Source: Heterohyrax brucei
Lineage: Eukaryota > Chordata > Mammalia > Hyracoidea > Procaviidae
Direction: 5' to 3'
Assembly (NCBI GenBank): GCA_028571685.1
Contig: CM053162.1
Coordinates: forward strand, 7,134,001-7,198,000
Length of the DNA stretch: 64,000 nt
Of this stretch, positions 10,595-21,690 are shown piece by piece. The position numbers and the translations under genes were made by a program. Position 1 is the stretch's first letter. Each line of letters starts with the position of its first letter. Below the pieces are notes generated by a model that saw only the letters and a program-made list of their open reading frames with translations, had not been told where the DNA came from and did not search any database.

Positions 10595-11431
10595 TTTAAA
10601 ATTTTTATTGTGATTAAGTGAAAGCATACAATCTAAATAAATTTTACATACCTGCCTGTCTGAAGCTCCATCTGCTCTCCTCACCCAGTGACAGCACACT
10701 CTTCCTTCTCACTCTACATTTCTAGTATCCTCTTAATGGCACCTATCCCTTCCTCTCCATCCTCTTCTCTCCCATCTCAAAAGAAACCAGTAGGATAGCC
10801 TCCTATAAATCTACAAAACCATAAATTGTATACACCATATGCTCACACTGTGTCTCCAAGCCCAGTCTACTCTTGTCTGAAGAGCCGACCTCAGTACCAG
10901 TTTCCAGTCAGGGCCAGCAGTATGGCTAGAGGCCTTTGCAAAGGACCCTCCGGGCTGTCAGACTATCAATTGTAGTCTTTTTGTAGAGTTCTTCAGCTGC
11001 ACACCTTTTCCTCATGTTGCCTCAGGGACTCTATATTGTGTCCCCTTTCACAGCTACCTTTAGTAGTGGTTGGAAACCATCTGGTTCTTCTGGTCTCACA
11101 TTGCTACAGTCGCCCATTCCTATGGGTTCTTCTCTCTCCTGGACTGTTTTTTCCTCGTGTCTTTGTCATTCTCGATCAGCATCTGTTGTAGATGAGTTGG
11201 GACCATTTGGTATACCTCAGATGGCAGTTTACTAGCTTTTAAGACACCACTCTCCAATATGGGGTGCAAGACTCTTAGCAAAAGACTAGTTATGCCAATT
11301 GACCTCCATGTTCCTGAAAACTTGGTCCCCTGTGTCCTTGTCCTAGCTACTCTGTCCTTTGAAATACTGGGTTTGGTTTAGAAAACCTTTCAGTTCATGG
11401 TGTAGTCCGGTTATGCTGATCTGCTCTCTTA
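10595..11431 (-). mobile_element. L1 3'UTR, antisense, with target duplication
   Basis: The reverse complement matches the L1 3'UTR seen at 13.2-14.1 kb and 58.0-59.0 kb: tail 'attttta'ttgtgattaagtg', then 'cccagtgacagcacactctt', 'gagttgggaccatttggtat', 'agcttttaagacaccactct' and 'tagttatgccaattgacctc'. An imperfect target-site duplication of 12-13 bp flanks it: 'ttttgcagactt' at 10583-10594 and 'ttttgtagaactt' at 11432-11444. About 0.84 kb, 5' truncated within the 3'UTR and older than the plus-strand copies. Confidence 0.85.
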
Positions 11432-11444
11432 TTTTGTAGAACTT

Positions 11445-12000
11445 ATTTTTAATAATATGTACTGCAAACATTGTCTGTAAGTTTATATGTCATGCTTCAA
11501 AATCCTAAAGAATAAAGATTGGGTTTATAAACATAATGCTATTAAAGGGAATAACAATGAAAACTAAAAAATAAAATAAAATAAGGTACTTGACTTATGT
11601 CAGAACTCAACTATTATGGAGTCCTTGGAGCAGAATCCCATGGTAAGTTGGGGCCTACCTGTATATCATCACTCTCGCCCTTTTCTAGCTCCTGCATTGA
11701 AAAACTTACCTTTCAGCAAACTTCAAAATCTTCATGAATAGCCTAACTGTGCCCTCCCTTCTCTGAGGTGCCAGTTAGACTCTGAGGAGGCCGGGTTCCC
11801 CTTAAACTGCAGGAGGCAAGGCACTCAGCCTTGTCTTACCAGCAAGTGTTCTTGAGATCTGGGGAGGCAGACAGTCACCCTGGTTGCAGGGTAGCCTCTA
11901 GACTCCTTTCTCACCCAAAGTGGGAAATTCTCTTCATCTTATTTTAAATTTCTCCTTGATTACATGTTATAGGGGTGTTGATACATGTTTGATTTACTTT
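11445..12000. other. No gene seen; unique sequence
   Basis: AT-rich unique DNA, with a polyA-like run of AAAATA units near 11565-11585. No gene or repeat supported. Confidence 0.4.
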
Positions 12001-12129
12001 GGGAGTCACTGGGTGGAACAAATGGTTAAGTACTTGATCATTCACCAGAAGATTGGTAATTTGAACCTATCTTCATGTGCCTCAGAAGAAAGACCTGTCA
12101 ATCTACTTCTAAAAGATCAGTCACTGAAA

Positions 12130-13158
12130 CAAATGGTGCTGGCAAAATTGGATAGCCATCTGCAAGAAACTGAAACAAGATCCATATCTCACACCTTATA
12201 CGAAAAACCAACTCCAACTGGATAAAAGACCTAAATATCAAACCTAAAACGATAAAGCTCATCCAAGAAAAGGTAAGAACAACAATAGAAATTTTAATAC
12301 GCAACATGTACAGACTCCAAAATCTGTCAAACAAACCACAATCATCAGAAGAGAAAATAGATAAATGGGAACTATTAAGAATCAAACACTTTTGCTCATC
12401 CAGAGACTTTATTAATAGGATTAAAAGAACACCTACAGAATGGGAAAAAAATATTTGGCAACTCTATGTTAGACGGACACCTGATCTCCATAATCTATAA
12501 GATACTGCAAAATATCAATAAGAAGAAGATAAATCATCCAACTAAGCGATGGGCAAAGGAGATGGACAGACATTTCTCTAAAGAGGAGATCCAGGCAGCC
12601 AAAAAACACATGTGGACATGTTCACGATCTTTAGTTATTAAAGAAATTCAAATCAAGACAACAATGAGATACCATCTCACCCCAACAAGGTTGGCCATGA
12701 TCCAAAAAACAGAAAACAACAAATGCTGGAGAGGCTGTGGAGAAAGTGAAACCCCCCTACACTGTTGGTGGGGTTGCAAAATGGTCCAGCCTCTTTGGAA
12801 AGCAATCTAGTGCTTCCTTAAAGAAATGGATATTGATATACCATTTGACCCAGTAATTCCACTACTTGGAATATATCCTATGGAATCAAGGCCTTCCACA
12901 CCAATGGACACATGCACAAGAATGTTTATCGCAGCACAGCCCACCATAGCAAAAAGATGGAATCAACCCAGATCCCCAACAACAGAGGAATGGATAGGTA
13001 AACTATGGTATATATGCTCAATGGAGCACTACGCAATGATAAAGAATAATGATGATTCCAGGAAACATCTCATGACCTGGTTTCAACTGGAAGACATTAT
13101 GTTGAGTGAAAGTAGTCAGCGACAAAAGGACAAATCTTGTATGAGACTTCTACAATAA
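12130..13158 (+). pseudogene. L1 ORF2 C-terminal remnant
   Basis: Encodes the C-terminal part of L1 ORF2p (downstream of the reverse transcriptase), split over several frames: 12306-12500, 12466-12810 and 12826-13158. Family markers include '[18 protein letters not shown]', which holds the C-terminal cysteine-rich motif, 'PLLGIYPMES' and the final 'FQLEDIMLSE' block. Frameshifts and stops make it non-functional, and endonuclease and RT domains are absent through 5' truncation. Confidence 0.92.
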
Positions 13159-13210
13159 GATCTCAAAAACAGACTTGTGTATAGAAGAAAAGACTCTTTG
13201 ACAGCTGCAA

Positions 13211-13237
13211 GGGAGGGAGGGAGGGCGGGGGAGAGGG
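13211..13237 (+). repeat. G-rich polypurine tract of L1 3'UTR
   Basis: Runs of three or more G separated by A or C, enough for a four-run quadruplex motif. A related purine tract is at about 58062-58086 in the other long L1. Such a tract in the L1 3'UTR is established for mammalian L1. Confidence 0.7.
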
Positions 13238-14384
13238 TTTAGATTAGATAGGTGCTAGAAATCTGGTTAGGTGAAATCGGTGATAGCACACATTAGAAAC
13301 AAGGACAATGTTAAGTGGACTTCAGCATAACTTGAATACTCCTTCCATCTTAACCCAATACTGCAAGGGTAGAGTAGCTGGGGCAGGGGACAGGGGACCA
13401 TGCTCTTAGGTGAAATCAAGGCCAATTGGCACAACTAGCATTTTGCTAAGAGGGCTCTCTGTACCTCACATTGGTGAGTGGCGTCTGGGGTCTTAAAAAC
13501 TGCCAAGCTGTCATCCAAGGGCTCAGCAAATAGTCCCAACTCAGCAGGAACAGATGCGCACCGAGGACCAAAATGACATGGGGTAAAGACAACCTAGAAG
13601 ATAGAGAGACCCACGCGAGTGGGTGCCTACATTGACTTGGGACCAGAAGAACCGGATGGTGCCCGGTCACCACCAGTGATAGCCACGATGGAGCTCACAG
13701 AGAGGAGTGTCACTGGAAACACAAGAATAAAAAGGGGTGCACCCTGAGATCTCCACTAAAAGACTGCAATTGATGGTCCAGTGGTTTCGGGGGTCCCCTG
13801 GCCCTGACGCTGCCCTTGCCCATAAATCATAACGAAGGTTCACTCTTTGGACACGAATAGATTGGACTTGGTGATGTAGAGTGACCATATATTGGATGCA
13901 CTTTATGGTTCTATACATCAATAGGATATCATCCTGCTGACCTCTGACTGGAGGAAGGAGAGTGGGTGGAGAGGCGAGCAGAGGAGGCTGTTGGGAGAAT
14001 GAGACATGTATGAAGCAGAGAGGAATAGTGTGCTGTCACCAGGCAGGGAGAGCAGTGGAAGCTGCATATAGGCGGGCATGTAAATTTATACAAGAATGTA
14101 CATTTTCACTCAGTCATATTAAATAAAAAAAAAAGATCAGTCACTGAAAACATTTTGCCAAACAGTTCTACTCTGCCACACATGGGGTCACTTAAGTCGA
14201 AATCGACTCAATGCCAGCTGGTTTTGCTGCTGTTGTTTTATCTTTTGCTTTTTAACTTTAGAATTCTGGGGCTTTAACAACAACAGCTGCTTCCACCTAC
14301 TGAGACACCTAGCTTGGACTTTTGGGGCATGTTGGGTGACAGCACATCATTCTCATTTAAATCATTCTCTTTGAGAGAAAACAA

Positions 14385-14530
14385 AACAAACACTTATATG
14401 ATAAGCATCAAATGTCTCCACTTTAAATATGAGAAAACAGTCTTGGAAAGATTTAGTAACTTACTCAAGGTGTGACCCGAAGGTAGCAAGTTAGACCAAG
14501 AGGCCTTTCCCTTTTTGTCTAGTGATCCTA
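14385..14530 (+). mobile_element. MIR SINE relic
   Basis: Follows the MIR core: 'tccactttaaatatgagaaa', 'gatttagtaacttactcaag', 'gtgtgacccgaaggtagcaa' and 'ttagaccaagaggcctttcc'. Ancient and diverged. Confidence 0.7.
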
Positions 14531-15654
14531 ACAAAAGCATTTAAACTTGAGAAGACAGATAGGTAAGGAATAAAGGTTAAAACAGTTAAGCTACCACAAA
14601 GTAGACATTGAATAATCAGCATGTTCCTTCTGAGGGTAGCCTTCAGGCGAATCAGAGGCTTAGAGCACTTTTGTTAAAGGTTTAGGTCCACCGCCTAACT
14701 CAGCTTGCCTGTCTCTCAAGTGGGTAGAAGTAGTTTGTGCACTGCTTAGAAACTGGAAATTCAAGGTGACAAAAGTTTTGCAGTGCAAAGGAGTCGAGGA
14801 CAAACATGGGGCCCTCCCAGTGCCAGGTGAAAGGTATCTTCCTTGGAGCAAACTCTATTTTTCACCTCCTTAGGGGAGGCTTGTACACAAATAACTAAGC
14901 AGGAACCCAGGAGGCAACTGCTTTCTCATCTGTTATTTCCTCTTTGTCCCTGTCTTTCCTTTAAAAAAAAAAAGAAAAGAAAGAAATTCTTTTCATTCTG
15001 CACTAGCGCTTCATGTAATGGTGCAAAGCATTTTTCATTTATCATCATAACACCAGTCACACAAACTCCTAATAAAGTAAATGCAGGAGAAAGCTACTAG
15101 AGTTTATTTGCAAAGCAGCATTAGGCTCATTATTCACTCTAGATGTCAAGTGGGATGTCAGTGGTCAGGGCTACCTCACCCTGCCCTTCCAGGGATAGCA
15201 GGCCCTCAGGACAGTGGGAAAGCCTTGCTCAAGGAGGCAGTGGCTGATCTCACTGGGGAAGCCCACATTGTTGTGTCCGGCTCTCTTTCTGACCAGAAAG
15301 GCAGTTTGGATTTGTGGACCTCCTGGAAGCAAAAAGCCTCCTGGTCTCTGAGCTGCTAGCACTTGAATGACTTGTCAGCATCAAGCACTCCCCTGAACAG
15401 GCTCAGGCCCCTTTCCGTCTCTGTCTACCATGGAAATGTTTTCGATGCTGCCGGGTACCAGCAGACGCTCAGCTGCAGAAATGTGGATCTGAATGAATGA
15501 ACGAATGAACACCTACGGTACTTCCAGAGGCTGGACTAGTTAACAGTAAGCATATCAGCTTTATCCCAGCAAATTTCAAAACCAAGGGAGTCCCGGTATC
15601 TCTGGGGGCTGGATCTTTGCTATAAATGGTATCTCCTCTAAACCGTCACAGCAA
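14531..15654. other. No gene seen; unique sequence with possible L2 tail
   Basis: Chance frames on both strands only. An A-rich tract lies at 14963-14985. The end 'gaatgaatgaacgaatgaac' at about 15491-15510 resembles the GAATG tail of an L2 3' terminus, but the body upstream is too diverged to support a call. Confidence 0.35.
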
Positions 15655-15806
15655 TACAACAAAAGCAGGGAGTATGGAGCCAGGAGAACTTGATTTAAAT
15701 CTCCAGCCTGACACCTATTTTGTAAACACGGTCTGGACAAATTTACTATTCAGCCTCGGTTTTCTCTTCTGTAAGAGAAGGACAATATTTTCTACCTCCC
15801 TGAGTT
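15655..15806 (+). mobile_element. MIR SINE relic
   Basis: MIR 5' and core pattern: 'agtatggagccaggagaact', 'cctgacacctattttgtaaa', 'cagcctcggttttctcttct' and 'gtaagagaaggacaatattt'. An antisense AfroSINE follows immediately. Confidence 0.65.
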
Positions 15807-15807
15807 A

Positions 15808-15990
15808 AATCCATTGCCACTGAGTAGATTCCCACTCAGAGCCTACGTGACTATGGAGTAGAACTGCTCTGTAGAGTTCCCAAGGCTGTAATCTTTAAGG
15901 AAGAAAACTGCCACATATTTCTCCTGCAAAGCAGCTCGTGAGTTAAAAGCTGAGTGCTTAACCCCTGGGCCACCAGGGATTCTTATCCTA
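15808..15990 (-). mobile_element. AfroSINE, antisense, long form
   Basis: Reverse-complement SINE: 3' end at the left ('ccattgccactgagtagatt'), 'ctatggagtagaactgctct' in the middle, and the tRNA-like 5' end at the right ('cttaacccctgggccaccag'). Confidence 0.9.
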
Positions 15991-15999
15991 GAGTTATTG

Positions 16000-16155
16000 T
16001 AAAGCACATCAGTGCTTTCCAGGCTGTACTGTGCCTGTGTATCAGCTGAAGATCCGTTAAAACTCAGATATAGTCGTTAGGTCTAGGGTGTGACTTAAGG
16101 GTCTGTATTTCTAAAAATCTTCCAGGTGATGAAAGGTGGCTGGTCCTAGCACCAC
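16000..16155 (-). mobile_element. MER5A-type hAT MITE, antisense
   Basis: Pattern of an antisense MER5A: 'gtatcagctgaagatccgtt', 'aaaactcagatatagtcgtt', 'aggtctagggtgtgacttaa', 'tttctaaaaatcttccaggt', 'gatgaaaggtggctggtcct'. Non-coding and ancient. Confidence 0.65.
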
Positions 16156-16183
16156 ATGTTGTGTAGACAAGACAGAGTGTTCC

Positions 16184-16712
16184 TGTCATGGACTGAATAG
16201 TGCACCAGCCCCCAAACCTTTCCTCAAAAAAAACTTGTATAGCAATTTGGCCAGGCCCTGATCGCCTGTATTGTGTAATGTTCCTTTTTGTTGTAAATTC
16301 TGCCTCTATGAGGCAGAATTAATGAGGGAGGATGGACCCCAGTGTTGTTGAAGGGGAAAGACTCTACCAGTGAGATTGTATTGTGCCTTGGGGCAACCTC
16401 TTGAGATAGAAAGGAAAGGGAGACTAGAAGACAGGTGGGGACCTCGTACCATCAGGAGGCAATACAAGGGGCTAAGTGTGTTCTTTGGAAAGGACATGGG
16501 GTCGTGGGGCCCCCATGCACCGGAAGCTCCCAGTCCAGGGGAGGGATTGATGACAAGTTCCTTCCTCCAGAACAGCATAGAAAGCCTTCATGCGGAGCTG
16601 ACACCCCGAATTTGGACATTGAGGCTAGTGGACTGTAACAAAATAATTTTTTTTCTTTTTAAAGCCATTTACTTGTGGTATATCTGTTATGGCAGCACTG
16701 GATGGCTGAACA
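16184..16712 (+). mobile_element. MaLR-type solo LTR
   Basis: About 530 bp from TG ('tgtcatggactgaatagtgc') to CA ('gcactggatggctgaaca'). It contains 'ttgtaacaaaataa'-like and 'ttaaagccatttacttgtgg' blocks typical of the MLT1/MST LTR end. The flanking 5-mers are GTTCC (16179-16183) and GTCCC (16713-16717), one mismatch, as expected for an old ERVL-MaLR insertion. No internal retroviral sequence is attached. The open frames at 16370-16810 and on the minus strand lie inside the LTR and are not genes. Confidence 0.8.
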
Positions 16713-17410
16713 GTCCCCCGAACAATGCCTGGTACACAATCAGTGCTCAACAAGTGTCACTGACTGTGTGCTGCTTGCATGCTGCAGCTTTCACCGCACA
16801 AAGCGGCTAAAGAACAGTAAGATACAGAGTCACTGATCTTAAGCTGACAGTGTATTCAATATTCAACAGCTACGCAAAATTTAGAAGGAAAAATGAATTT
16901 CACATGTAAACTGCATCAAATAAGCAAATGGATTTAAAGTGTAGGAGGAAGGAGTAAAATTAGCCATCTGCAATGACTTCCTGAGTGCTGACATCTTGAT
17001 TTATACTAGAATACATTGCTTGCAGTGAAGGGAGGGGTGGGCTCTGATGAAATTTCCAATCTGGACTAGTTGTCTAAAATGGTTCAGGTTCTCTATGATC
17101 TGGAAGAAGGAAGATGGGTTAATTTGCTTTGAAAGACATGTACTAACTTTGGCAATTCTGAGATTTACCCCCCAAAATTTCTGAGAAAGTGAATTTCAGA
17201 AGGAAGTCACAGCTTTTGATTTTCTATGTAATTCGTGCCTAATTAAAAACTAACGGTTTTCTTAAAGACTCAAGTATCTGTTAGTATTTTTTACCTAACA
17301 CTGCTTTCTAATCATCCAGGTCTAGTTGTAATGTCCTGGGACTTTAAAAGCCAAGGTAAATAGAAATGGAGAATTTGATACTTGATAAAGCATCATTTCT
17401 CCAGCAACGT
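16713..17410. other. No gene seen; unique sequence
   Basis: AT-rich unique DNA with no gene or repeat I can support. Confidence 0.4.
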
Positions 17411-17580
17411 CAAAAACCAAAACCCAAATATGTTGCTGTCAACTTTATTCTGATTCACAGCAACCCTATGGGACAGAGTAGAACTGCCCCATATGGTTTC
17501 CAAGGAGCAGCTGAAGGATTTGAACTGCCGATCTTTTGGTTAGCAGCTAAAATTATAACCACTGCACCACCAGGGCTCCT
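17411..17580 (-). mobile_element. AfroSINE, antisense, short form
   Basis: Starts with the antisense A/C-rich tail 'caaaaaccaaaacccaaata', then 'cagcaaccctatgggacaga', 'gtagaactgccccatatggt', 'ttccaaggagcagctgaagg' and ends 'ccactgcaccaccagggct'. The segment between the tRNA-like part and the 'gaactgcccc' block is the shortened one. A long open frame (17366-17962) runs through it by chance. Confidence 0.92.
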
Positions 17581-17869
17581 CAGGAAAATTTCAACTCTTC
17601 TCTTCATTTTTAATCCTCTTAATTCAGTTTCACCTGTGGTGAAACAAAGGCATATAAAGTTAAAGAGACTTCCTTACATTACCCTTTACGGATCCAGCTT
17701 AGGGAAATCAGGACTGCTCTTCACCTTTGGAAACACATCCCTAGGGCGTCTTAACTGCTCAGTCAGGAGGGAGTTACCAGCTTGGACTTTGTACAGTCAC
17801 AGTGACTATTCACACCCTGACTCCAGTACTGCCCGAATTTGTTTCTCCATGCCTCTCTTTCCTCTTGTA

Positions 17870-18055
17870 AAACCAGTTGCCATGAAGTTGACTGTAACTC
17901 ATGGTAACTCCTGTGCTGGAGTAGAACTGTGCTCCACAGGATTTTCAATGACTGGTTTTTAGGTGTAGTTTTCTAGGCCTTTCTTCTGAGGCTCCTCTGA
18001 GTAGACTCAAACCACCAACCTTTCATTAGCAGCTGAGTGCATTAACTGTTTGCAC
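17870..18055 (-). mobile_element. AfroSINE, antisense, long form
   Basis: Blocks 'accagttgccatgaagttga', 'gctggagtagaactgtgctc', 'caggattttcaatgactggt', 'ctaggcctttcttctgaggc' (marker of the long form), 'caaaccaccaacctttcatt' and a degraded tRNA-like end. Confidence 0.9.
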
Positions 18056-18607
18056 CCCACCACCCCCACACTCCCAGAGACTTCCGTTTCCTCCTAAACA
18101 AGGGTGATTTAAAAACACTTACCTTATGGAGGATTAAGCTAGGGACTAAATGCTCTAAGTCTATGAAGCTTTAACCATCATGCCTGGTCATATAAATTCT
18201 CACCAAATGCTATGATTATGATCACAATAAGTCCCTCAGTAATTACAGAAGGCAACATGCATTCATAGGCACAATCTTAATAACACAGCAGTTACCATAA
18301 CAAAGTTGGGAGGAAAAAGGAGAATCTTCATTTGTATTCATAAGAGACAGAAAATAGCCAACCCTAAGTGATAACAGTGCTGAGTATGCACCTCTTTACT
18401 GCCAGGGTGGGTAGTTTCTGCTAAAGATACGTAGGTCAGTCAGTAATTGCTTTGCTTAGATTTCAGAAAAAACGTGGGAGGCCTGGACTTGGCAAGATTA
18501 GTTTTGGGAAAGAAGAGTCTAAATCTTGACCCATGTCACCTCCCTGTCATCTCTGTCTTAAGTCCTTAGGAAAGTCAACTGGAACAGTATATGCAGTAAC
18601 TGACTAC
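18056..18607. other. No gene seen; unique sequence
   Basis: Unique AT-rich DNA, nothing recognised. Confidence 0.4.
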
Positions 18608-18626
18608 AAATGACTCCTAATTCAAG

Positions 18627-19193
18627 ACCAACATGGGGAAAGAGAACTCAGAAGACAGAGAGACCCACATGAGTGAGTCTCTACATTAACTCATGACCAG
18701 AAGAACCGGATGGTGCCCGGCCACCACCAGTGATAGCCACAATGGAGGTCACAGAGTTGAGTCTCACTAGCCACAAGAGAATAAATAGGGGTGCACCCTG
18801 AGATCTCCAAGAAAAGACCACAATTGATGGCCCGAGGGCTTTGGGGTTCCCCTGGAAGGATGGCCCCTGGCCCTGATGCTGCCCCATCCATAAATCATGG
18901 TGAAGATCAACTTTTTGTACAGCAGTAGATTGGACTTGGTGACACAGAGTGACATATCTTGTGGGAATTTTATGGGTCTATGCATCTATAGGATGTCATC
19001 CTGTTGACCTCTTGCTGGAAGAAGGGGAATGGGTGGAGAGGCGAGGACAGGAGATGGTTGGGAGGATAGGGCATGTATGGAGCAGAGAAGAGGAGTGTGC
19101 TGTCACCACGCAGGAAGAGCAGTGGGAACTGTAGGTAGGTGAGCACGTGAATTTATATGGGAATGTACATTTTCATTCAATCATGACAACAAA
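18627..19193 (+). mobile_element. 5'-truncated L1 3'UTR insertion
   Basis: A 0.57-kb L1 copy containing only 3'UTR, from 'caacatggggaaagagaact' through 'agaagaaccggatggtgccc' and 'gaatgtacattttcattcaa' to an A-rich tail. An imperfect target-site duplication flanks it: 18608-18626 and 19194-19211 share 'aaatga(c/g)tcctaatt'. Closely related to the 3'UTRs at 13.5-14.1 and 58.4-59.0 kb. Open frames inside it are chance. Confidence 0.9.
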
Positions 19194-19211
19194 AAATGAG
19201 TCCTAATTAAG

Positions 19212-20046
19212 CTGATATTCTGGTAGTCTGTCTAGAAGGTAACCAAATCATTGTTAGTCTTGGTGTGAAAGAAAGAGGCTATATGGAAAAATCATCAAAG
19301 GATCCAGGAGGAGCTTCAGCAGCAATCAAGTCCCTTCACTTTCTCCAAGCAGGAAGGTGTGCCAGCAGCCCTTAAGAGGAAAGGGTCAGAAAGAAAGGCA
19401 GGATTCTAAACCCTTCCTTCCCAGAGTCCTTTGGCACCACCTCCACTGGTGAAAACAGTAACCTTCAGGGAGAAGCTGAGCAGAGCCTTTGGTCGGCCAG
19501 GGAAGGAAGCATGTGAGTCTGAGGGACCACTGGACTTAGGTGGCAGCTGTAAATCTAGGTTACAGATACAGTTCAGAGGTATAGCAACTGTTGCAAGTTT
19601 AGTTCAGAGAAAATGCTTGATTTCTTTAAGTAAAACAGCAGTTAATGAGGAGGTATATTCTTGCTTCCCAGCAGTGTTCTTCAAGCTTACACTTCACAGC
19701 TGTCAGTGTTCCTTTCTCCTCCACAGTCAGAACGCGGGAGCCCTCCTTGACTCAGAATCGGGGGGTCAGAGAGGAGACTGAAGTAAGTGGTGAGGGCACA
19801 CAGAGTGTCTCCCACCACTGACTGGGTTTGATGCTAAGGAGTGTGGACTACAGTCACATGGGGAATGCTTGACATCCTTGAGGAACATCGGACCAACTAT
19901 TTGTCAACAAATACTACTTCTAACAACCTATAATTGTCACCATTGTTCTTTACACGTACTAAAAAATGACTTCTAGGCATTCCTTGTTTGGTTTTCTGTG
20001 TTATGCCTACGGAGTCTATTCAGTTTCAAGGGCCTAAGGCTGATAG
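19212..20046. other. No gene seen; unique sequence
   Basis: The 116-codon plus frame at 19431-19781 has no recognised domain and random-like composition. No repeat called apart from the SINE remnant that follows. Confidence 0.35.
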
Positions 20047-20090
20047 AGTCACCATGTGTCAGAATAGACTCAGTGGCAGTGGGTTGGGGT
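20047..20090 (+). mobile_element. AfroSINE 3' remnant
   Basis: Only the tail region is recognisable: 'gtcaccatgtgtcagaatag' followed by 'actcagtggcagtgggttgg'. 5' part missing or too diverged. Confidence 0.55.
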
Positions 20091-20773
20091 GTTTGAGGGC
20101 TTAAATCTTCTTAGTCTACTGCCCTGCAAAGGGAAAGAAGTCAGGCATTCATTATAATGGATTACTTTTATCAACTTCTAGGAGCTTCTTGCATTCCTTG
20201 GCTTGTGGCCTCTTTGTCTTGTCACTCTATCCTCTTCCTTCTGTTCTCAGATCTTCTGCCTTGACCTTCTCGCCTCTCTTTTGTAAAGGCCCTTGTCATC
20301 ACATCGAGCCCCTGCATAATACAGGATGGTTTTCCCATCTCAAGGTCTTTAACTGAATCACAACAACAAAGGCCTTTTTCCCACTTACGGTAACATACGC
20401 ATAGGCTTCGGGGGTTAGGATGTGTGCATTTCTGGAGGGTGGTTATTTAGGTTGCCACGCTGCCATTCATATAATTCTATTCAGCGAGGGGCAGCTGAGA
20501 CTAGGACACTGTCCCTGGTGTTCATAACTTTCCCACAATAACCAAATGAAAGGAGAAGACAGACGACGGCATCTACAACAGCACCTTCCAGTGACGTCCT
20601 TAAGCACAGGGAGCTCAGACTGAAGTCCCCGAGAACGGTGTGCCCTCAGTCCCGACCCACGTTCACTCTAGCTCACGGCACCGCCTGACGGTTTCCCTGT
20701 TTCTCCGATTGCTCTCTCACAACATCATCTACACACAGTGGCTAACATAATCTTTCGTATTCCCATCCTCTCC
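20091..20773. other. Unique sequence with a moderately CpG-rich patch
   Basis: Between about 20570 and 20710 CpG dinucleotides are clearly more frequent than in neighbouring sequence (roughly ten in 140 bp) and a CREB-like 'gtgacgtcc' occurs at about 20591. No exon or repeat was recognised. Confidence 0.35.
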
Positions 20774-20930
20774 TCCCCGGTGGCATAGTGGTTAAGTGCT
20801 CTGTCTGCTAACCAAAAGGTCCAAACAGGCACTCCTCGGAAACGCTATGGGGCAATTCTACTCTGTCTTACAGGGTCATTGTGAGTTGCCACGGACTCAA
20901 CAGCAGTGAGTTTGAGTGGGTATCCCCTCT
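20774..20930 (+). mobile_element. AfroSINE, short form
   Basis: Clear tRNA-like head 'ccccggtggcatagtggtta', 'tctgctaaccaaaaggtcc', then directly 'cactcctcggaaacgctatg', 'gcaattctactctgtcttac' and tail 'tgagttgccacggactcaac'. Lacks the ~45-50-bp middle block of the long form. Confidence 0.93.
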
Positions 20931-20944
20931 TCCACTTACAGTCC

Positions 20945-21690
20945 TCTACTGTGTGCCACTGCTTTCAGAATAAAAGGCAACCTCTGATCTGGGCCTTCAA
21001 CAACTTGCATGAGCTGAACTTTTTTCTTCTTTGTTACTGTATTTCGTTGAAGAGTTATAGAACAACCTAACTTCTCATTAGACAATTAGTATTCATATTG
21101 TTCTGTAACACTGATTAATAATCCCATGACATAATCTCACTTCCTTTTGCTTGGTTTGACTCTCCCTGTTCCACCCAGCTCAGCATCGACAGCCTCTTGT
21201 AGTTCCTTTGAATGTGTTGTTTTCCACCTTCAGCTTTCTCTCTCACTCCTTCCTTTTCCTGAAAGGTTCTTCTGCCTGCTCTTTTCACCACCAGTCCTTT
21301 CTCATCCTTCAGACTTCACTTAAACTTCACCCTTTAGAAAACCCTTGTCTGAATTATCCTATGCTTGCCTTATACTCCCTCATTTTATCCTATGCACTAC
21401 TATAGTACTTACTCCAATTTGAAATTTTTATATTTATTTACTTGCATATAAAAAAGATCTGCTTGCTTTCATATCCAGCAGAAAAACCAGACAAATTATC
21501 TATCAACAATTTAGCCAGTCTCAAGGACTAACAACTTCCCCGTCAGACTGTAAATGAGTGTCAAGGACAAGGCCAGGTCTATCTGTTCCCACAAACGTAT
21601 GCTTAGTGCTAATCTCAGATCACGGCACACGACTGGCACAGCCCTGCTATGGATGATGAGTCAACGCATGGACAGATGGATACTGACTGG
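20945..21690 (+). mobile_element. L2 LINE 3' end
   Basis: A long L2 3' region: 'aaaggcaacctctgatctgg' with 'gccttcaacaacttgcatga', then 'cagacttcacttaaacttca', 'ctatagtacttactccaatt', a 'tttatatttatttacttgca' block, 'gtcaaggacaaggccaggtc' and a degraded GAATG-type end near 21670. Ancient, non-coding; the frame at 21208-21405 lies within it. Confidence 0.7.

Larger units (their letters stand above)
12130..14130 (+). mobile_element. 5'-truncated L1 (2.0 kb) inserted in AfroSINE
   Basis: Contains the last ~1 kb of ORF2 (ending about 13158) and a complete ~0.97-kb 3'UTR that ends in an A-rich tail at 14124-14130. It is bounded by a perfect 19-bp target-site duplication: 'aaaagatcagtcactgaaa' at 12111-12129 and 14131-14149. 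This is the hallmark of L1 target-primed reverse transcription with 5' truncation. The 3'UTR carries a G-rich purine tract at 13211-13237, a known L1 feature. Confidence 0.95.
12001..14235 (+). mobile_element. AfroSINE (long form) split by L1
   Basis: The 5' part is at 12001-12129 ('gggagtcactgggtggaaca' ... 'gaagaaagacctgtcaatct') and the 3' part is at 14131-14235 ('acagttctactctgccacac', 'aagtcgaaatcgactcaatg'). The two parts become one normal SINE when the L1 and one copy of the 19-bp duplication are ignored. The SINE therefore predates the L1 insertion. Confidence 0.92.

Noticed and set aside
12826..13158. 110-codon frame as a host gene
   Set aside because: It is the C-terminal end of a 5'-truncated L1 ORF2.
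16370..16810. 146-codon plus-strand frame as a gene
   Set aside because: It lies within a MaLR solo LTR and its flank; not a known retroviral protein.
17366..17962. 198-codon plus-strand frame as a gene
   Set aside because: It runs through two antisense AfroSINEs and joins unrelated sequence between them; no domain.
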